Shown here: positions 6,787-14,747 of the stretch, piece after piece
Layout: every line of letters begins with the position of its first letter
How positions within the stretch are numbered: the stretch's first letter is position 1
Assembly: GCA_035995425.1 (NCBI GenBank)
Contig: DASYKM010000125.1
Span: 1-22,107, forward strand
Length of the DNA stretch: 22,107 bases
DNA from: CADEED01 sp035995425
GTDB lineage: Bacteria; Pseudomonadota; Gammaproteobacteria; Steroidobacterales; Steroidobacteraceae
Direction of reading: 5' to 3'
The notes under the pieces: generated by a model
What the model was told of the DNA's origin: nothing
The model's input: the letters and a program-made list of their open reading frames with translations, nothing else
The model's database searches: none
Made by a program: the position numbers and the translations under genes

Positions 6787-8856
6787 CTACTCGGGCCTTG
6801 GCTCGTCGCTGGTGCGCCAGCGCGCGAACAGCGCCTCGAAGCCGCCGTGGGCATCGTCACCGATGATGCCGCCCATGAGCTGACGGCCCAGCTCGCGATA
6901 GCTGTCGAACTGCAGCTCACCGTAAAACTGGTCGGAGGTCGGCTGGTTGGGAAACTCCGGGTTCGTGCGCCAGTAGCCATAGATGTCCGCGCTCAGATTC
7001 GCGCGCAACAATGCCTTGAGATAGAGAATCTCGCCGCGCGTGCCGTCGGCGTAGGTGACCTCGCCAATCAGGTGCGCTTGTGTACGCATCTCCGCGCCGT
7101 CCACCTGCAGCAGCGGATCGCCGCAGATTTCGACTTCCGCACCGAGGTCGGCGCGCGCGCGTTGCACTGCCTGGCCCAGATCCGCGAGCGTGCATACCGG
7201 GTCGGCGCCTGCATCGCTCACGATGATGTAACGGCAGCGCCGACGCAGCAGCTCGTAGAGCCCCAGGTTCTCGAAGTGACCGCCATCGGCGAGATGAATG
7301 CGTGTGTCTTTTTCGTCGAGCCCGATGCCTAGCATCTCGCGCATCATGAGCAGGTACCAGGCCGGCCATCGCAGGCGTCGCGGCTCGTGGCGCGGATTGA
7401 GCACCCAGATGCCGAGGCGGATGTTCAACAGCGTCATGAGAAAGCTGACGGCGCGCGATTTCGTTGCGTAGGTATCCGGGTCAACGGCGGCACCCGAGAC
7501 GGAAAATGCGGTCGACAGCGTGAGCTCGCCGCGAAGGTAGGTAGCCGTGAGACGATACCCGGTGGCGCTCGACCCGCAATACAGCGGCGTGAGGATCATG
7601 TTCTCGCCGTTGCGCGCGCGCATTTTCGCGTCGGTGGAGCTGGTGGTGTTCAGCGTCGTGTTGATGATGTGGAACGGGCCGCCGGCCGCGGCCTTCACAT
7701 CCATGAGGCGAAACTGCAGCGGATGCCCGGCCGCGTCGTCGTGCTCCGGTCCGACCTCCGGAAGAAACGCCTCCGCCAGGCGGCTGCGGTAATAGCTGTG
7801 CATGGAGACGGCGTTGATGTCGCAGATGAACGCGAACAATACCGACAGCGCCAGCCAGATCACGAACGCGCCGCTGCTCAGCAGCGTGGTGTGGTGCGCG
7901 AGATGGTAAAGGGCGGTGAACAGGCCGCACAACACCAGCGCCAGTCCGGCGACCGCGAACGTGTCGGCGTGCGCGCCCCGCTTGTTGGCCTGGCGCACGG
8001 AGAATATGCCGGTGACCAGCGGCACGATCCAGGTGGCATGGCGCGTGAACTTCTGTGCGAAATCGATGCGCACAAAGGCGGCCGCTGTCTCCTCGATGCC
8101 CGCGAGCACCGGAAGCATCCCGATGCCGATGCAGATGACGCCGCCGGCCAGCAATTGTCCCAGGCGCTGCCGCAGATACTGCCCGGCGCTGAGCTGGCGC
8201 AGCGGCGGCAACACCGTGCTGAGCGCGAAGACCAGTGTCGCCAGTAGATAGAGCGCCAGCATGGCGAGGCCGCCGATCGCGATGAGCATGAAGCCATCGT
8301 GCGCGGGGACCTGCCCCGCTCCAGGCATCTTCAACTCCGGCGGCCAGCTGAATTCGAACCAGTCGCCGGACGCGAGGCCGATCAGCAACAGGATCACCGG
8401 CAGCAGCACGAACAAATTCAGCAGGGTGCCGGACAGGATGCTGGCGCCGAGCGTCCAGCCGGACAAGCCCTGGCCGGTGATGAGATAGCGGCCATGGGCG
8501 CGGAGCCAATCGAGAACCGTGCCGGGCCCTTTCGTCAGCGGCACCTCGCCCAGGTGCTGCGCGGAGCTCGCGGGAATGTGCGCGCGCAGCCACGTGAGGC
8601 AGGAGGCGATATATCCGCCGCCGGACACCGACGATAGATAGTCGATGCGCCCCAGCAAACCACCGTGTGCCAGCGACTGCAGCACTCCCATGCTGAACGC
8701 GGCCGAGCGAATCCCGCCGCCCGACAAAGCCAGGCCGACCAGCGGCGCATCAGGCTGGATCGCGCCCACCGCGCGCCGGCGCTCGCGAATCCAGTTGAGC
8801 TCGGCACCTTCCACGTCGGCAAATGCGGCGGTGTAGTCGGGGGATTCAGCGGCCAT
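6787..8856 (-). CDS. Patatin-like phospholipase with internal multi-pass membrane domain
   Basis: A 689-residue protein. The N-terminal patatin half has the oxyanion-hole motif SGGGIRSAAF (residues 45-54) and the nucleophile motif SSVSGGGY with catalytic Ser78 (GGG following, instead of the common GxSAG). The catalytic Asp of the Ser-Asp dyad lies 446 residues later in LADGGHFENLGLYELLRRR (Asp524). Between them, about residues 138-350 contain roughly six hydrophobic segments (about 138-163, 187-213, 234-254, 275-288, 297-320, 325-350), so the lipase fold is split by a membrane block. Likely an inner-membrane acyl hydrolase acting on lipids; substrate unknown. The ATG at 8856 overlaps the upstream cytochrome stop as ATGA, with GGAGG seven nt before it, so the two are translationally coupled. 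A start at 8883 is in frame but less well placed. Confidence 0.87.
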   Translation of the reverse strand: MAAESPDYTAAFADVEGAELNWIRERRRAVGAIQPDAPLVGLALSGGGIRSAAFSMGVLQSLAHGGLLGRIDYLSSVSGGGYIASCLTWLRAHIPASSAQHLGEVPLTKGPGTVLDWLRAHGRYLITGQGLSGWTLGASILSGTLLNLFVLLPVILLLIGLASGDWFEFSWPPELKMPGAGQVPAHDGFMLIAIGGLAMLALYLLATLVFALSTVLPPLRQLSAGQYLRQRLGQLLAGGVICIGIGMLPVLAGIEETAAAFVRIDFAQKFTRHATWIVPLVTGIFSVRQANKRGAHADTFAVAGLALVLCGLFTALYHLAHHTTLLSSGAFVIWLALSVLFAFICDINAVSMHSYYRSRLAEAFLPEVGPEHDDAAGHPLQFRLMDVKAAAGGPFHIINTTLNTTSSTDAKMRARNGENMILTPLYCGSSATGYRLTATYLRGELTLSTAFSVSGAAVDPDTYATKSRAVSFLMTLLNIRLGIWVLNPRHEPRRLRWPAWYLLMMREMLGIGLDEKDTRIHLADGGHFENLGLYELLRRRCRYIIVSDAGADPVCTLADLGQAVQRARADLGAEVEICGDPLLQVDGAEMRTQAHLIGEVTYADGTRGEILYLKALLRANLSADIYGYWRTNPEFPNQPTSDQFYGELQFDSYRELGRQLMGGIIGDDAHGGFEALFARWRTSDEPRPE

Positions 8857-11123
8857 CAGAAAGCCTCCCCGTGCAGCCGGCATTGCGGAGGTTGATAGTC
8901 CTCCGGCGTCGCCGGCAAATCCCGATGGGTCTTGAGGTATTCGATGATGGCGAATCGCTCGTCGTCGCTGAACTCCGGGCCGATCACTCCGCTCGGCAGA
9001 GGATTCGTCGCCGGGTTCTGCAGATGTTTCGCCCAGGTCGCCGCATCGGCGGCGAAGGCGTGTCCGGTGTTGTGATTACCGGAAATCGATGTGTCCAGCC
9101 AGAAACCATCGGCGTCACCGTCGGCATCGGGTGCCGTGACGAAGCCCACGTGCCTGGGATCGAACTCGCGGCGGCCGACGAAGAACTTCTTGTCACGCTG
9201 AGCCGGTGGCAAAAGCATCTGATACAGCGTCGGTACCGAGCCGTTGTGCAGAAATGGCGGCGTCGCCCACACGCCCTCGAGCGGCCGCGGCTTGTAGCCG
9301 AGAATTTCCTGCGGCAGGTCGAGCGCCGCGAATCCTTCGAGGCATTGCTGCGTGTCCCAGTCGATGCCGTTATCCGCGTAGTAGCGGTTCTTGATCATGA
9401 TGCCCACGAGGTTGAGCGCGAGTCCCTCGCTCACTTTGGTGACGTCTAGTTTGGCGAGCGTGCCGTCGATCGCCGCGCTCCCATGCCGGAGATCCCAGAA
9501 CAGGTTGGCCACGTGACAGTCGAGGTCGCAATCGAGCGGATCTTCCGGACGCGCGTCGGTCACGGCGGGTTCGCCCACCAGCGCTGTCAGCGCGGTGTCG
9601 ATCGGCCGCAGCTCCAGCTCCGTGAACACCAGCGCTGGCCCGGCATCGGGATTCGGAGCGCCGGCAAGCGCGGCCGGCAGATCACCGAGCGGCGCTTTCG
9701 CCTCGGTGCGCAGCCGAATGACCTCGCGCGCGCGGAATTTGATGTCGCGCAACCAGGCGCGAGTAGACAGCGGACCGAGCGCCGCCCGCAGATCCGCGTT
9801 GGTGAGGCCCGAGGAGGACAGATCGTAGCGGCGCTCCATGAAGCCGCGTGCCGCCGTCGGATCGGTGCCGATGTGCTCGAGCGGAATGACCTCGATGCGC
9901 CACTCGAGTTCGTGCGACGGTTTGAGCGGAGCGCTCGCCTGCTGACGCGCCGCTTCCGCGACGTGCGGCCCGTGGCACCCCTGGCAGCGCTGCTTGAACA
10001 GCGCTTCGCCACGCGCGGCCTTGTCATGATCAATGGCACCCAGGATTTCTTCCGGCCAGCGCGGCGGGCGCAGCAGTTGCAGCGCATGCTCGATGCGCTG
10101 CAGGCCGGGGATGTCGACGGTGCTGCGGAAGCGCTGGTTGGCCGGCAGCGGCTCGCGCATGTCGGAGAGCAACGGCGCGATCGCGCCGACGCCCAGTGCC
10201 TCGCCGACGTTGCGCGCCAATGGCTGCGACACGGAGCCGTTGTACTGCACCCAATCGAATTTCCAGATGTTCCAGAGGTAGGGATAACTGACCGGCGCAT
10301 CGCCGGACTGATAGTTCGCGGCGTTGAGGTGATCGCCAAAGGCGGTGTTACCGATCCTGCCGAGCGCGTCGGTGCGGCCGAAGCCTTCGTGCACCGGGTA
10401 CAGCTTGCGCAGCGGATTGTTCTGCCCGCTGTGGAGCATGGCCGCAATCGTGGCGCGCAGCGCCGATTTGAGCGCAGGCTTGGCGCGCGGATAGCCGCCG
10501 CCTAGCACCTTCTTCGCGAAGCGGTCGAACTTCCACGGGCTCGCAACGGTATCGATGAGTGCGGCCATCAGTTCCGGCGCGAAGCTGCCGCGCGACATGT
10601 CGGTGAAGGCGTGCATGGCGGGACCGCCATCGATGCGAATGGCCTGCGTCTTGCCGTTGCGCGTGAATTGAATTTCGCCGGTGTGGCAGGCGGCGCAAGT
10701 GATGTCCAGCACGTCCTCGCCGATATGCGCATCGAAGTGGCGCGTGAATCCGATCGGCAGCTGATTCGGATTCGCCTCGCTCGGCGCCGGATCCACCAGG
10801 AAGCGATACCGGCGCATGTGATCGGGCGCCGCGAATCGCTCGGTCGACAGCGGCAGCTCGAGATTCACGAACCAGTCGTAGCGTATCGCGCCGTCCGAGG
10901 CGCCCTGCGGAACCGATGTTCCCTGCGGCGTGTAGTAGTAGCGCTGTCGCAGCGCAGCGTTCTGTCCGGCGCCCCATCCCTGATCGAGCCAGACGTATTC
11001 ATCGACCGGCTCCAGCGCCGGCACCGTGTGCACCGGCCACATGACGAACCAGGCGAACAGCGCGGTCGCCGCCACGACCGCGAGCGCCGCCAGGCCGCCT
11101 ATCCACTTGAGCAGTCGTCGCAT
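8856..11123 (-). CDS. RoxA-like di-haem (possibly tri-haem) cytochrome c peroxidase-family protein
   Basis: A 755-residue membrane-anchored periplasmic cytochrome. An N-terminal hydrophobic helix (about residues 7-28) after MRRLLK acts as anchor or uncleaved signal. Two canonical haem c motifs are CAACH (143-147) and CQGCH (380-384). Around them are segments that resemble, from memory, the rubber oxygenase RoxA/di-haem peroxidase (MauG-like) superfamily: YYYTPQGTS, LWNIWKFDWVQYNGSVSQPLARNVGEALGV (279-312, shown across two runs of motif) and GVWATPPFLHNGSVPTLYQMLLP. A further CDLDCH (532-537) has the rarer CxxxCH spacing and may bind a third haem. The homologues include peroxidases and dioxygenases that cleave polyisoprene; the substrate here is not determinable. 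The ATG at 11123 follows GGGAG by seven nt. It is first in a two-gene operon with the patatin-like lipase and divergent from a diguanylate cyclase gene, with 64 bp between. Confidence 0.85.
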   Translation of the reverse strand: MRRLLKWIGGLAALAVVAATALFAWFVMWPVHTVPALEPVDEYVWLDQGWGAGQNAALRQRYYYTPQGTSVPQGASDGAIRYDWFVNLELPLSTERFAAPDHMRRYRFLVDPAPSEANPNQLPIGFTRHFDAHIGEDVLDITCAACHTGEIQFTRNGKTQAIRIDGGPAMHAFTDMSRGSFAPELMAALIDTVASPWKFDRFAKKVLGGGYPRAKPALKSALRATIAAMLHSGQNNPLRKLYPVHEGFGRTDALGRIGNTAFGDHLNAANYQSGDAPVSYPYLWNIWKFDWVQYNGSVSQPLARNVGEALGVGAIAPLLSDMREPLPANQRFRSTVDIPGLQRIEHALQLLRPPRWPEEILGAIDHDKAARGEALFKQRCQGCHGPHVAEAARQQASAPLKPSHELEWRIEVIPLEHIGTDPTAARGFMERRYDLSSSGLTNADLRAALGPLSTRAWLRDIKFRAREVIRLRTEAKAPLGDLPAALAGAPNPDAGPALVFTELELRPIDTALTALVGEPAVTDARPEDPLDCDLDCHVANLFWDLRHGSAAIDGTLAKLDVTKVSEGLALNLVGIMIKNRYYADNGIDWDTQQCLEGFAALDLPQEILGYKPRPLEGVWATPPFLHNGSVPTLYQMLLPPAQRDKKFFVGRREFDPRHVGFVTAPDADGDADGFWLDTSISGNHNTGHAFAADAATWAKHLQNPATNPLPSGVIGPEFSDDERFAIIEYLKTHRDLPATPEDYQPPQCRLHGEAF

Positions 11124-11187
11124 CGCGTTACTCCCTTGACGATCTGACGCATACTACAAACAAACAACCCTGACGCAGGAAGCGATT

Positions 11188-12942
11188 GTGAACCGGCCCG
11201 AAAGTGTTTCAAGCAGCAGCGCCGCGTGGCTGTGCCTTCTGTTAGTTAGTTGCCTGCCATTCCCGGTTCTCGGGGATTCACCGAGGGTCATCACGGTCGA
11301 CCCGGGGGCGCCGGTTCACATCGAGAAGATGAGCGGCTCGATCGAACTTCTCGAGGACCGCGGCGGCAAGCTCGGTATCGCCGACGTCAGCAGCGCGCCG
11401 GCCGACGCAGGATTCGTCGCCGCCACCCTCGCCGCCGCCAACGTCGGCTTCTCGTCCTCGGCATGGTGGGCGCGCGTCACCTTGCGCAATCCCGCGGACG
11501 CGAGCCGCCTGGTCTACCTGCGCCAGGACTATCCGCTCATCGACTTCCTCGATCTGTACGAACCCGCCGCCGACGGCAGCTGGCGCGTTCATGCCACCGG
11601 CGACCGCACGCCGTTCAACACGCGTGACGTGGTACACCGTGACTTCCTGTTCCCACTGACGTTGCCGCCGGCCGGTGATTTCACGTTCTATCTGCGCTTC
11701 AGCTCGCAGGGACCGGTCGACATCAATCTCTCGTTGCTCGACCCGAACGAGCTCACCGCCGATCTGACCCGCGAGCAGCTCGCCTACGGCGTCTATTTCG
11801 GCTGCGTGATCATGCTGCTGGTGTGGAGCGGCCTGGTGTTCATCGCGGTTCGCGATGGCGCGTTTCTCGCGTACTTCGCCTACGTCGCGACGTTTGGCCT
11901 GTACATGCTGGTCAACACCGGCTTCGCGTTCCAGTATTTCTGGCCTGACAGTCCCCGCTGGGCCAACACCGTCCTCATCGTCCTGCTGAATCTGGCCTTG
12001 ATCACGGCGCTGCAATTTTCGCTGACCATCCTGCGCGCGCGGGATTACACGCCGCGACTCTTCCGCGTGGCGCGAGTGCTGCAGATCCTGGCGCTCATCG
12101 CCATCGCAATGATTCCGATGCTCGCCTACGCGGTGCTGGTCAAGCCCGTCACGCTGCTGATCTTCGTCTCGGTGATCTTCATGATCGCGCTGGGCATTGT
12201 CAGCCTGTTGTCAGGCTCGCGGCCGGCGCGCTTCTATGTCGTTGCCTGGGGCGCCTTCCTCGCCGGGTCGTTCGTGTTCCTGCTCAAGAACTTTGGAGTG
12301 GTACCGCACACCTTCATGACCCAGCACAGCTGGCAGGTTGGCGCGCTGCTCGAAATGATCCTGCTGTCGATGACGCTCTCCAGCCGCATGAACGAGCTCA
12401 AGCACCAGAGCCGCACCGACTCGCTGACGCTGCTCGGCAATCGGCGCCTGTTCGACGACAAATTCCCGGCGGCGTTCGCGCAGGCGCAGCAGTTAGGCCG
12501 CCCGCTGTCGCTGCTCATGCTCGACATCGACGAGTTCAAGGCCTACAACGACCGCCACGGTCATGCGCAGGGCGACGAAGCGCTCAAGCTCATCGGCAGC
12601 GCGTTGCGCCGCTACGCGCGCAAGCCGTTTTTCGCCTGCCGCTACGGTGGCGAAGAGTTCTGCGTGATCCTGCCGGATACGGTCTCGCAAGCCGCATCGG
12701 TGGTGGCCGAGCGGCTGCGCGCGTCCGTGCAGGGCGCCCTGGCGGGCGAGCGCGGCATCACGGTCAGCGTGGGTCTCGCGTGCCTGGCAGCCGGCGAGTT
12801 CGCGACGCCGGAAAAGCTCTTCGAAGCCGCCGACGCGGCGCTGTATGGCGCCAAGGCCGCGGGCCGCAATCGGGTCGAAGAATTCCACGGCCGCCGCCAC
12901 GGCGACCCGCCAGCCAGCGTATCGACCAACGCTCGCGCCTGA
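11188..12942 (+). CDS. Diguanylate cyclase with 7TMR-DISM sensor
   Basis: A 584-residue c-di-GMP synthase. The N-terminal signal peptide (about 1-29, ending PVLGD) leads to a periplasmic 7TMR-DISM extracellular-2 type beta domain (about 40-190), seven hydrophobic helices (about 198-400), a short coiled linker (LSSRMNELKHQSRTD) and a GGDEF domain (about 405-565). The active-site motif is GGEEF (487-491), with LDIDEFKAYNDRHGHAQGD for metal and substrate binding, so cyclase activity is expected. The RxxD inhibitory site that normally precedes GGEEF is missing (the segment reads RKPF), so product inhibition through that site is not expected. The GTG at 11188 has AGGAAG about five nt upstream. The signal sensed is unknown; carbohydrate or other small ligands are known for such domains. 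It is divergent from the RoxA-like cytochrome gene. Confidence 0.93.
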   Translation: MNRPESVSSSSAAWLCLLLVSCLPFPVLGDSPRVITVDPGAPVHIEKMSGSIELLEDRGGKLGIADVSSAPADAGFVAATLAAANVGFSSSAWWARVTLRNPADASRLVYLRQDYPLIDFLDLYEPAADGSWRVHATGDRTPFNTRDVVHRDFLFPLTLPPAGDFTFYLRFSSQGPVDINLSLLDPNELTADLTREQLAYGVYFGCVIMLLVWSGLVFIAVRDGAFLAYFAYVATFGLYMLVNTGFAFQYFWPDSPRWANTVLIVLLNLALITALQFSLTILRARDYTPRLFRVARVLQILALIAIAMIPMLAYAVLVKPVTLLIFVSVIFMIALGIVSLLSGSRPARFYVVAWGAFLAGSFVFLLKNFGVVPHTFMTQHSWQVGALLEMILLSMTLSSRMNELKHQSRTDSLTLLGNRRLFDDKFPAAFAQAQQLGRPLSLLMLDIDEFKAYNDRHGHAQGDEALKLIGSALRRYARKPFFACRYGGEEFCVILPDTVSQAASVVAERLRASVQGALAGERGITVSVGLACLAAGEFATPEKLFEAADAALYGAKAAGRNRVEEFHGRRHGDPPASVSTNARA

Positions 12943-12979
12943 TTGCCTCAGGGCCGCAGTTGCCTCTTGATATTACTAC

Positions 12980-12989
12980 TACACTTGTA
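12980..12989. promoter_or_regulatory. BlaI/CopY-type operator 1
   Basis: TACACTTGTA is a perfect TACA-N2-TGTA palindrome, the core recognised by BlaI/MecI/CopY repressors; flanks extend it to TACTACACTTGTACTA. It lies about 36 bp before the start codon of the BlaI-type gene and between a TTGATA (12967-12972) and TAGTCT (12991-12996) pair that could be the promoter, so binding would block transcription. Confidence 0.7.
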
Positions 12990-13000
12990 CTAGTCTTGAC

Positions 13001-13010
13001 CGCACTTGTA
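13001..13010. promoter_or_regulatory. BlaI/CopY-type operator 2 (imperfect)
   Basis: CGCACTTGTA matches the first operator at 8 of 10 positions and is offset from it by exactly 21 bp, two helical turns, which would place two repressor dimers on the same face of the DNA. It ends 14 bp before the GTG start codon. Confidence 0.5.
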
Positions 13011-13024
13011 GTTCTGGAGGCCTT

Positions 13025-13411
13025 GTGACCGAACCGAAATTGAGCGCGCTCGAGCTGCGCATCATGGGCGAGTTGTGGAGCCGGGGCTCCCTGTCCATCC
13101 GCGAGATCCACGAGGCGGTGGTCAAGCGCGACAAGCCGGCATACACCACCGTGCAGACGATGGTGTATCGGCTCGAAGTCAAAGGCGCGGTGCGCCGCAC
13201 CCGGAAGATAGGCAACGCCCACGTCTTCGAAGCCACCACGTCGCGCGCGTCGGTACAGACGCGATTGCTCAAGGAGCTGCTGGGCCTGTTCGGCGGCAGC
13301 GCGCGGCCGGTCATGGCGCACCTGGTGGAGATGGGAAAAGTCTCGAGCGAAGACATCGAAGAAGCGCAGAAGCTGCTGCGCGCTCACTCGGCGAAAGACA
13401 AGAGCAAATGA
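13025..13411 (+). CDS. BlaI/MecI/CopY-family transcriptional repressor
   Basis: A 128-residue winged-helix repressor. Residues 1-80 form the DNA-binding domain: LSALELRIMGELWSRGSLSIREIHEAV, then the recognition region KPAYTTVQTMVYRLEVKGAVRR and the wing up to HVFEA. The C-terminal helices (about 85-122) form the dimer domain. In BlaI/MecI systems the repressor is cleaved in the dimer domain after its membrane partner BlaR1 senses a signal; the Asn-Phe cleavage pair of S. aureus BlaI is not visible here, so a different site would be needed. The GTG at 13025 is preceded by GGAGG at five nt. Its stop overlaps the start of the M56 gene as ATGA, so the two are coupled. It very likely represses its own operon through the two TGTA-type operators just upstream. 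The name blaI is avoided because no beta-lactamase link is visible. Confidence 0.93.
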   Translation: MTEPKLSALELRIMGELWSRGSLSIREIHEAVVKRDKPAYTTVQTMVYRLEVKGAVRRTRKIGNAHVFEATTSRASVQTRLLKELLGLFGGSARPVMAHLVEMGKVSSEDIEEAQKLLRAHSAKDKSK

Positions 13412-14742
13412 TCGCCGCGCTGATCAACCACCTCTGGCAGTCGACGCTGTTCTGCGGCGGCGCCTGGTTGATCACGCTCATGTTGCGTGCCAACAGCGCG
13501 GCGCTGCGCCACTCGATCTGGCTGATCGCATCGCTGAAGTTCCTGGTGCCCTTCTCGCTGCTGTTCGTCATCGGCTCCTGGACCGGACTGCCCGCAGTGC
13601 GCGATTCCGGCCAGCCACCACTGTTCGGAGACGCTCTGCAAAGTGTCTCCGTACTGGTGGCACCGGGCGCACTGCGGGCGACCGGACCCGCCACGAATTC
13701 CGTCGCTCTCTTCACGCTCCTCACGATCTGGCTGGCCGGCGCGCTGTTCCTCAGCCTGCGCTGGCTCGTGAGGTGGCGGGCAGCGGATTCGATCGCCAGG
13801 GCGGCGCGGCCGGCGCCGGGCGCATTGCCGGATACACGCGTCACTGAGGCCGACATCGAGCCGGCCGTGGCGCGCGTTTTTCATCCGGTGGTGTTGCTGC
13901 CGGCCGCGCTGCTCGGGAGATTGTCCGCTGCGCAGATGAGCGCCGTGCTCGCGCACGAGCACGAACACATCGCGCGGCGTGACAACCTCAAGGCCAACGT
14001 ACATCGGCTGGTCGAAACAGTGTTCTGGTTTCATCCCGCGGTGTGGTGGATGGGCCGGCAGATGCTCGAGGAGCGCGAGCGTGCCTGTGACGAAGCGGTG
14101 CTCGAGAGCGGGCACGACGGCGCCGACTACGCGGGGGGCATCCTCGAGGTTTGCCGTCATTGCCGCGGGCGCGCTCCGGTGTTCGCATCCGCCGCGTCGG
14201 GCGATCTGACCCGGCGCGTGCGCTACATCCTCGGCGACGGCCGACCCGCATCGGTCGGTGCGATGAAAATCTTCGCTCTGTCAGTGGCCTTCGTAATCGT
14301 GGCGACGGCACCTCTGTTCGCCGGCGCCGCGTATGGCGCCGCGCACCGATTCGAGCTGCTCACAATCAACTCACGCACGCTCGGCAATGCCGACATCTAC
14401 ATGGGCCCCGCAGCGACCCGCCGGGGAGTGCGGCCGGAAATCGTCGCCACGCCGAATGGAATCACCATTCGCAACAGCTCGCTGCGCGACCTCGTGGCAT
14501 TCGTCTACCGGGTGAGGACCTCGCAGGTCAGCGGCGGCCCCTGGCTGGACGATCTGCGCTACGACATCCGCGTGGTGGCGCGCGACCCGCTCGCCGAGCC
14601 CGACGAGCTCGATCCATATGCCCTGCGCGAGCTGACCAACAAACTACTGGCCTCGCAATTCGATTTCGAGATCTACCTGAACCAGCGCTGCCAGCTTCCC
14701 TGCGGACGCTACGCGCGGACCGCGGCAATTCCCACACGCTGA
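13408..14742 (+). CDS. M56-family (BlaR1-like) membrane metallopeptidase with TIGR03435-like C-terminal domain
   Basis: A 444-residue sensor-protease. Predicted helices TM1 (about 8-26), TM2 (36-56) and TM3 (98-120) precede a cytoplasmic zinc-protease domain with HEHEH (183-187, HExxH) and ERERACDEAVL (222-232), then TM4 (about 287-309). This is the BlaR1/MecR1 plan, in which the loop between TM3 and TM4 is the protease and the part after TM4 is the external sensor. Here the sensor position holds not a penicillin-binding domain but a segment (about 313-435) like the 'soil-associated' TIGR03435 family: GITIRNSSLRDLVAFVYRV, QVSGGPWLDDLRYDIRVVA and DPYALRELTNKLLA. It ends with CQLPCG (428-433). 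Likely role: sense an unknown envelope signal and inactivate the upstream repressor. The start overlaps the repressor stop; the next paralogous gene begins 5 bp after its stop. Confidence 0.9.
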   Translation: MIAALINHLWQSTLFCGGAWLITLMLRANSAALRHSIWLIASLKFLVPFSLLFVIGSWTGLPAVRDSGQPPLFGDALQSVSVLVAPGALRATGPATNSVALFTLLTIWLAGALFLSLRWLVRWRAADSIARAARPAPGALPDTRVTEADIEPAVARVFHPVVLLPAALLGRLSAAQMSAVLAHEHEHIARRDNLKANVHRLVETVFWFHPAVWWMGRQMLEERERACDEAVLESGHDGADYAGGILEVCRHCRGRAPVFASAASGDLTRRVRYILGDGRPASVGAMKIFALSVAFVIVATAPLFAGAAYGAAHRFELLTINSRTLGNADIYMGPAATRRGVRPEIVATPNGITIRNSSLRDLVAFVYRVRTSQVSGGPWLDDLRYDIRVVARDPLAEPDELDPYALRELTNKLLASQFDFEIYLNQRCQLPCGRYARTAAIPTR

Positions 14743-14747
14743 CGGCG

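Noticed and set aside
7387..8637. Plus-strand open frames opposite the patatin-like gene
   Set aside because: They are Arg/Ala/Gln-rich shadow frames caused by high GC, without domain motifs or Shine-Dalgarno signals.
11124..11187. Divergent promoters between the RoxA-like gene and the diguanylate cyclase
   Set aside because: A TAGTAT on the minus strand and TTGACG on the plus strand are present, but neither has a convincing partner element at the right spacing.
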